Assembly: GCA_963855995.1 (NCBI GenBank)
Contig: OY979730.1
Coordinates: 7,975,300-8,039,299 of the forward strand
Length of the DNA stretch: 64,000 nucleotides
Direction: 5' to 3'
Origin: Muricea muricata
Taxonomy: Eukaryota; Cnidaria; Anthozoa; Malacalcyonacea; Plexauridae
This document shows, piece by piece, positions 58,228 through 64,000 of the stretch. The position numbers and the translations under genes were made by a program. The stretch's first letter is position 1. Each line of letters opens with the position of its first letter. Below the pieces are notes generated by a model that was not told where the DNA came from, ran no database searches, and saw only the letters and a program-made list of their open reading frames with translations.

Positions 58228-61200
58228 CTAAAAAGAACGGGAAATTGTTTTCAACATTATCGAAGACCAGCTTTCAAATAAGGGAGTAGCAAGCGCTTAG
58301 CGCGTTGAGCCTCTCCCTACTGGGACCAAGTCTGGTGTGGTGTTTCATGCGAGTAGAGCTCCAGTTGTTGATCTGTCTGGTGATTCGAGGGTTTATGGGT
58401 TGTAGGGTCGCTGTGTGTTTATATTTCGACTCTATTTCAAAGTCATTGTCAAACCAGAATAAGCTATTTACAAACTTGCTATTATATTATATGCAAAAAA
58501 ACAGAAAGAGATGACACTATGATGATACTTAGGACAAGACCATGAGTTCTTTAGACGCTCTTAATCCATTGTTTAGCACGGGCTTTCAGAATTTAATAAA
58601 CAAAGCTTCAAGGATCAGAATAGGTTAGAATTGGTGTGTTTATAAGAGTGTGTAGAGTTCAAGTGTTGGCCATGATAAGAGTGTGAAGAGAACGAGGTGT
58701 GTCCGGTTTCCCTCCCTAACTAAAATCAACAAACATACGTATCTAGGCAGTACGGCATCAACTTAATCTCAAATGTAACCATCATGTTGATATCAAAGAA
58801 ACTAGACTCTCGAGCCGACTTGACCACGTAGCTCAGTTGGCATAACATTGGGCTATAGCATTCAATGGTGGTAGGTTCGATTCCTAGCGTGGTAGGTTCA
58901 ATTCCCACCGTGGTAGGTTCAATTCCCACCGTGGTAGGTTTGATTCCTAGCGTAGTAGGTTCGATTCCCACCGTGGTAGGTTCGATTCCTACCGTGGTAG
59001 GTTCGATTCCCATTGTGGTAGGTTCAATTCCCACCGTGGTAGGTTCGATTCCTAGCGTGGTAGGTTCGATTACCACCGTGGTAGGTTCGATTCCTAGCGT
59101 GGTAGGTTTGATTCCTAGCGTGGTAGGTTTGATTCCTAGCATGGTAGGTTCGATTCCTAGCGTGGTAGGTTCGATTACCACCGTGGTAGGTTCGAGTCCC
59201 ACCGTGGTAGGTTTGATTCCTAGCGTGGTAGGTTCAATTCCCACCGTGGTAGGTTCGATTACTACCGTGGTAGGTTCGATTCCTAGCGTGGTAGGTTCGA
59301 TTCCTATCGTGGCAGGTTTGATTTATACTGTAGTCGGGTATATTTTTTAGCTTGCCTAGTTTAGATATAAAACTCATGCCGAGTAACACCAGAAACACGA
59401 ACGGAATTCTTCACAAACGGCAGTATTTGACTACTTGCGTTCTCCATGATCTAACACTTGATCAAAGACAATGACACCAAACCAACAACCTAATTTGTAT
59501 CATACCTTTGACCAGTCGTAGCAGACTGAGTATGCAAAAATAGTTCCAGTCGAATCGAAACTGCATGCAGATATGGGCAGATTCGCAGCAGGATCTGACG
59601 TCTAAAAGTGACAACAATGAAACACCACGTGTTTAGATAAGGTAATTCATATACCATACATTTGTGGCATCAATATGTTTTACAATGTAGTTTTATACAC
59701 ATGTATACAATGATCGAGGGACTTCCTAAGGCCTTGTGCAAACTACGAAACATCGTTTTCTATCAATGTGCTGCCATGTTTTCCAGTGCATGTAAACTAG
59801 GAGACATTGTTGCGGAAATATTGTTTCCTATCAAATGAATGTTTTGTCACGTTTCCAGTGTTGGCAAACTAGGTAACATAGTTGCGGAAATATTGCTTTC
59901 TATCTATGTTTTTTCATGTTTCCCAGTGAAAACAATATTTCGCACGAATCTGCACGAATCACAAAGCGTTGTCAGTACAACAGGCCTATAAAAGGAAATC
60001 GTATCGTGTCGGCAAATTCATGCGGGAAAACACGCAAAGAGGGCTTGCGCTACCAAGATGTCTTTAAATTTGCTGCAAGCATTTTTGCTTCATGGGAAAC
60101 AAGTGTTGTTAAGAATCATTTATCCCACATTATTTATCCCAATTATTCAAATGCTTGCTACCATGACAACTATTTATTCAATGATTTATCAAGTGCATGT
60201 ATGGGAAATATCTTCTCATTTTTATTATTTCTGTTACTTTCTTCTGAGACTTGTCAAATTTTACAGTTTCGCCTGCTTTTTTTTCCGCCAACCTTAAAAC
60301 CTTTTCTGGGACCAATGTCCTGCCGCCTGCCATACTATGAAACCCTACATATACTCTATCATCGTGCTTTAAATTATACTCTACCTTTAACTTTGTGCGT
60401 GCATCCTTGTCCCAAAAACTAAACTTCCCATCCGATCCAACAGTCGCTAATGTACCGAACTGAGGATGAAAGGATATACCGTTGACCTAAAGATAGCATA
60501 TAAGATTTATTAAGTCTAAAATCCAGAAGCTTAAAGTCAGAGGCAACTGCAAAAATATCTTAAAAAGCAAAAGACAAATTCAGGTTTCGCTCCTCATACA
60601 CACCATACCCAAGGCCGAAACTAGCGTTCTAATTGGGGTTGCTTCAATCTTCATATATTCAACCTTGAAACACTTTTAGTAAGAAAAATTTGAACTTTAC
60701 TTTCATTTAGCTCTCCAGATTTGTAGGCAATTTTGTTTACATTTTCCCACTATTAGGATATGAGCTAATATCCTATTAGTAGATGAACCAATCAGATTGC
60801 AAAATAGCTGAAATCTATGGTGCTTGTGTACATAATAATAATATGTATTTTCCCAATTGAAGCGCCAGTTCCCGTCCTGGCTATCATTATATAATTTGAA
60901 CTCATTCGCATTTTGATATACATGTAGACTGACAAAAAATACTATTTCTTACAGCATAAATATCTTGACTATTGCTTGAGCTGGCCGGGTTACTTCTGTG
61001 GCATTTGAAGGTGAAATTATCCTTTCTAAAAAGAGAACATTATTATAGATGATTGCGATCTTGAAAATGGTCAATGAAGAATGTGCATGACAAGGAATTT
61101 GAAGACAAATTTCATGTTTTTACCCCCAGGTCCTCTGACCTTGACGCTAAGCATCTGTTGTGGCTTAAAGAATGTGTGTCAACCGTCATGTATTGCGCGT

Positions 61201-62045
61201 CGAAATCAATACAGCGGCCATTATAGTGGTCAAGAAATTCTGGTTTTCATTTTGTATCCATAAAAAACCCCTACCATGGTAGGGATACACTTGCTCATTT
61301 TAACATATTTTTAATGAAAATGCAATAAAAAAATATTTTTGCCTATATTTTGTTACAGGATTTCCCAGGTAAGATGTTAACAATAACAACGCAAAGCATG
61401 ACGGTTTACACACACTCTTTAAAGATAGGTTCTAGTCTCTTCTGTGCATCGGTTCTGCTCATAACCAATGACCCACAGATGCAGACATTGTCCAAATTTC
61501 GCATCTTTCGAACCTCTACATTTACTGTATTTACGAGCAAATCAAACCAGAACAGTGTCAAATATTTAATTGATATTCTAATATAAAAGTTCAAAATGCA
61601 AACAAAGGGTTTGTTGACATTGAAGACTGTAACCCTCCCTTCTTTAAGAATAATACGTGATAATCTAAAGTTCGTTAACACATGCCCGATTCGACGAAGC
61701 GCGTCCATAATGTAAACTATTTGAATCATATTAAGTCGTTTTTATCGACACAAACATGTTGGGTTTTTCTTTGAATAAAGATGAAAATTCGTTCGTTGCT
61801 CATACAAACATCGCCATTTTGAAAACAGAAAATTACTGGCAGGAAACGACCACGTGATCGATATCTTCACTAGAGAAGAAATATCCCACTGCGTATTTGT
61901 AGTATCTTACTGTCTACTATATGCTAATCGTTACTTACGGATTAGCAGGATTAATATAATGAATCGCGACTCTTCCTTCGACAGATCCCAAAGCAAATCC
62001 AGTCGGCTGTTGGTTTTTATCTTTAAAGATTGTCACACAACGATG
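58141..62045 (-). CDS. RAE1: Rae1 mRNA export factor, C-terminal half (five exons)
   Basis: Five exons joined in frame give 154 residues ending at the TAA at 58141-58143. Exons run from 62045-61939, 61025-60953, 60486-60385, 59601-59506 to 58227-58141; every visible intron is GT-AG and phases agree. The product matches the last ~40% of Rae1, a WD40 propeller of about 370 residues that binds the GLEBS motif of Nup98 at the nuclear pore, promotes mRNA export and acts in spindle assembly. Diagnostic stretches are [75 protein letters not shown] and DELRPRGKK. The N-terminal blades are not found before the window end and probably lie beyond 64000. The last intron contains the tRNA-like B-box array. 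I saw no AATAAA signal within about 400 bases after the stop. Confidence 0.96.
58822..58894 (+). repeat. tRNA-like sequence (SINE head or tRNA pseudogene)
   Basis: A 73-base tRNA-sized unit. GACCACG at the 5' end pairs at six of seven positions with CGTGGTA at the 3' end. TAGCTCAGTTGG is a good A box and GGTTCGATTCC a perfect B box. The D-stem is weakened (TAAC in place of GAGC) and the anticodon loop is ambiguous, so it is unlikely to be a working tRNA. It lies in the last Rae1 intron, antisense to the gene. Confidence 0.75.
58868..59342 (+). repeat. 21 bp minisatellite: ~22 tandem T-arm / B-box units
   Basis: From 58868 a 21-base unit repeats without spacing about 22 times plus a partial unit. 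Each unit is the 3' acceptor strand and T-arm of the adjacent tRNA-like sequence: GTGGTAGG, then TTCGATTCC, then a TAGC or CACC pair. Most units keep GGTTCGATTCC or GGTTCAATTCC, which fit the Pol III B-box consensus. Units differ by one to three bases (TTTGATT, TTCGATTACC, CATTGTGG), so the array is not brand new. Because 21 is divisible by three, both strands show long low-complexity open frames that are not genes. Confidence 0.92.
59506..59601 (-). CDS. RAE1: Rae1 exon ending YDWSK
   Basis: Acceptor TCACTTTTAG; donor GTATGA after TCAAAG. The 96 bases encode [20 protein letters not shown] followed by [12 protein letters not shown], in phase 0 at both ends. Confidence 0.94.
59736..59934. repeat. 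Three ~75 bp tandem repeats in a Rae1 intron
   Basis: Three imperfect copies share AAACTA-GRAACAT, TTGCGGAAATATTG and ATGTTTTCCAGTG-type blocks. Located between the exons at 59601 and 60385. Confidence 0.7.
60385..60486 (-). CDS. RAE1: Rae1 exon, WD repeat with FSFWDKDAR
   Basis: Acceptor CTATCTTTAG; donor GTAGAG after TTAAAG. The 102 bases are in phase 0 at both ends and encode [20 protein letters not shown] followed by [14 protein letters not shown], one of the best-conserved parts of Rae1. Confidence 0.95.
60953..61025 (-). CDS. RAE1: Rae1 exon
   Basis: Acceptor TCTTTTTAG; donor GTAAG after TATGCT. The 73 bases contribute the A that completes Pro, then [20 protein letters not shown] and DIYA. 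The SSSN-rich linker is shorter or different from the vertebrate protein, where this loop varies. Confidence 0.93.
61939..62045 (-). CDS. RAE1: Rae1 exon (first one visible)
   Basis: Acceptor TTATGTAG precedes CATCGTTGTGTGACAATC; donor GTAAGT follows AATCC. The 107 bases encode [20 protein letters not shown] and on to NPANP, with the last codon split after two bases (CC, completed by A in the next exon). The HRC start matches the middle of Rae1, so at least one upstream exon is missing. Confidence 0.93.
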
Positions 62046-62490
62046 CTACATAACAAACATTAAAAATATTGATCCTGTGTTGTTTTCGAACACAGTAATA
62101 TTGAGCTCTTTTCATTTCCTCATCTTCAGCCCAAATCCTTCTATTCGCATGCGGTGATTCGACTCAAGAGCGAGTAATCTAATCGTTTTAGTAAAATTAG
62201 AAAAAAATTATCTTTAAATCATTTTGTTAAAAATACTACAAATGAATTGTTTTTGACTTGAAAAAATACACCAGGAAAACTATCGACTTGCTGCTCCCTA
62301 TCTGTAATTTTGATTAGAATCACATGTTTTAGTAGAAGTCGGGTATCTTCGAGTTAAGCCCTTCGAGTTAGGCCCCTCGAGCTAAGCCCTTACCACGCCC
62401 TTTTATGCCCGACCAAATTTTTACAGTAATGGAAATAAGACAAAACACAGAAATTTCTTCCATTCCGAAAAGAACTAATAAATCGCTAAT
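62046..62490. other. Intronic sequence with a small tandem repeat
   Basis: Upstream of the first visible Rae1 exon; presumably intron. Contains three copies of a 15 base unit of the TTCGAGTTAAGCCC type at about 62346-62392. Nothing else recognised. Confidence 0.5.
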
Positions 62491-62495
62491 GTAAC

Positions 62496-62687
62496 AACCG
62501 ATCCGAACGTTGTATTCCAATAAAATTACTGGTTACAACGTTTGATAATTCCAATAGTTACTAGAATTGTCATTTCATGCATATAAAATGAACCCTGACC
62601 CAAACCCAGCCCTGACCCTAACCCTAACAATCCCAGTAATTTATTGGAGACAATAATTTTATTGGGATACAACGTTCGGATCGGGTG
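62496..62687. mobile_element. hAT-like MITE with telomere-like core
   Basis: Terminal repeats of about 31 bp contain CCGATCCGAACGTTGTAT, with the complement at the right end. Flanked by AATGTAAC on both sides (62488-62495 and 62688-62695), an 8 bp target duplication as made by hAT-type transposases. The 192 bp interior includes ACCCTAACCCTAAC, resembling the animal telomere repeat. Confidence 0.82.
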
Positions 62688-62699
62688 AATGTAACATGA

Positions 62700-63740
62700 T
62701 TATTAACGACTATATCGTTAACAATATTTCAGATTTTTTCATTCTTTTGGTAGTTCGTTTTTCCACAACAATACAAAAAATAAAACTCCAAAACGATCCA
62801 TACATACTGACAAGTCATTATTTTTTTAAATATAGTCAAACGATTTGAGCTACAGATGCACAATGTCTCTGCTTCAAAGTCGCCACGCTCTGTCTCGGCC
62901 AAATAAATTTGCAAAGATTGATGCAAAGCACTTGACTCAGATGAGTTGCAATAGAGAATATTTGCAGAGCGGATGTTAACTTTATATTAATAAAACGTAT
63001 GTAGCGCATGCAACGAAATACTACGGGGAAAAATTGTTACATATGGGTATTTTACTTAACTCGTTCGAGCCTGGGTCGAAGTCTTTACGGCGAATGGCAT
63101 TTGATTTTAAGCCGGTAAAATAAATCGTATTCTCCAATACAAATATTTGCTTAAAGGGACATAGCAACAAATTTTTTTATCGTCTCTTTGAAAGAGTCTC
63201 CAAAACAATCTATAGAAGTCTATTACAGAATTTTTATATCTGCCTTACTTGATGAGATATTTTGATTAGAAATATCAAGTTGTCCGCCATTTTGGATATT
63301 TGTTGAAATGTATAATACGTCACAACTGGGGTCATGCAATTTTATTTTCTTATGAAACAATGATTAATATGCGCACATAACCGCATCAACTATGTTAAAC
63401 AACGTGAATATACAAAAATTCCTCCCTTTCCCTTTAGTTATTACGTGCATGCTTTTTATTTTCGATTATTTCATGAGTAGGTTAGTTTTGTTCAAGGTGA
63501 CGGGAAAGGGTTCCACCATTTCTGTCACAGCAACATGTTGATAGGATGAAATAATATTGTTTATTGTTTAGTTGTCGAATCACCAAAGGTATGAAAAACC
63601 TAAAATAACAGTGTTAACGATATAGCTAATAGTTAATAATCATGTTCCATTAGCGATGTATTAGTTCCGTTCGGGAGAAATTTCAGTGTTTTGGCTCTGT
63701 TGTTGTGCTGTTGTTGATTATTATTTATTATTATAGGTAA
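62700..63740. other. Non-coding, probably Rae1 intron
   Basis: AT-rich. No WD-repeat exon was found on the minus strand here. About 63155-63330 resembles a dispersed repeat (AAAGGGACATAGCAACAAAT, then GTCCGCCATTTTGGATAT), unpaired in this window. Confidence 0.5.
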
Positions 63741-63741
63741 A

Positions 63742-63879
63742 AGCATCGTTTCTCGTGCAATTTGGAAACAACATACATGAGTGAAGTTTTCAACGACGCC
63801 AAAACTGTTTGATTCAATTTGGCGTCATTGAAAAACTCACGGATGCATGTTATTACCAAATTGCACAAGAAGCCATGCT
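63742..63879. mobile_element. Fold-back MITE with AGCATCGTTTCTCGTGCAAT ends
   Basis: The left end reads AGCATCGTTTCTCGTGCAAT and the right end is its imperfect complement; inner CGACGCCAAA pairs with TTTGGCGTC. About 138 bp, non-coding. Confidence 0.75.
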
Positions 63880-64000
63880 ATTACGTGTTAAAAATAAAAA
63901 AAAAGAAATGTTCGAGACAAGAAGACAAGCAATACAATTGTACTTACATCGCGATCGCTCCCCTTCACTTTTTCCTTTAAAAACTTTAAATTTACGAGCA

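Noticed and set aside
58868..59342. CRISPR-like array
   Set aside because: The 21 bp units are contiguous with no spacers and the genome is eukaryotic.
58726..59350. Long open frames on both strands reading as VVGSIPS / GIEPTT heptads
   Set aside because: They are translations of a 21 bp minisatellite; the length divisible by three keeps all frames open. No start context, splice sites or protein family.
59365..59380. Minus-strand HEFY followed by a stop as Rae1's last exon
   Set aside because: No AG acceptor precedes it and it ends at once; the exon at 58141-58227 fits acceptor, phase and the full conserved tail.
59916..60422. 168-codon plus-strand open frame
   Set aside because: It overlaps the Rae1 exon at 60385-60486 antisense, has no recognisable domain and starts inside a tandem repeat.
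62610..62636. True telomere or interstitial telomere array
   Set aside because: Only about two exact CCCTAA units inside a MITE.
51451..64000. Continuation of the palindrome into the right flank
   Set aside because: Its partner would lie upstream of base 1, outside the window; within the window only diverged repeat similarity is seen.

Overview
The window is metazoan nuclear DNA: AT-rich, intron-bearing and packed with decayed transposable elements. Its only host gene is the 3' half of Rae1 (WD40 mRNA-export factor), in five GT-AG exons on the minus strand at 58141-62045. The mix of Penelope-like, Tc1-like and CR1/Jockey-type remnants, many fold-back MITEs and tRNA-derived SINEs suggests a marine invertebrate. 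A cnidarian such as a coral or sea anemone is my guess; no species-level marker was read.

The dominant structure is a giant inverted repeat. Left arm 1-25078 is matched in reverse complement by right arm 25654-51450, around a 575 bp spacer (25079-25653). Base mismatches are about 1% by eye. The arms differ by discrete events: a 1026 bp non-LTR retrotransposon only in the right arm (36888-37913), a ~380 bp MITE only in the left arm (8286-8665), a 61 bp loss in a left-arm MITE, a 19 bp gain in the right arm, a replaced tract near 16.33 kb / 34.40 kb, and different homopolymer lengths. The left arm runs off the window start, so its outer end is not seen. The structure is either a real ampliconic palindrome or two haplotypes joined head to head by the assembler; sequence alone cannot decide.

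From its outer end inward each arm holds: an inverted-repeat-bounded 4.5 kb block with a Penelope-like retroelement tail (RT end plus GIY-YIG endonuclease) and a Tc1-like fold-back element; a nested stack of fold-back elements (6.7-10.8 kb in the left arm); two copies of one MITE family; a long AT-rich stretch with nothing recognisable; a GGGGCCGG-ended MITE; a tRNA-derived SINE; and short cruciform-prone palindromes close to the centre.

Beyond 51450 the DNA is not mirrored. It has a degenerate SINE, several small MITEs, a tandemly duplicated non-LTR RT fragment (54995-55758) and Rae1. The last Rae1 intron carries a tRNA-like sequence (58822-58894) whose T-arm/acceptor half is amplified into about 22 tandem 21 bp units, giving a dense array of Pol III B-box-like motifs. 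I consider this array and the giant palindrome the two most unusual features. No bacterial gene, CRISPR array or operon is present.
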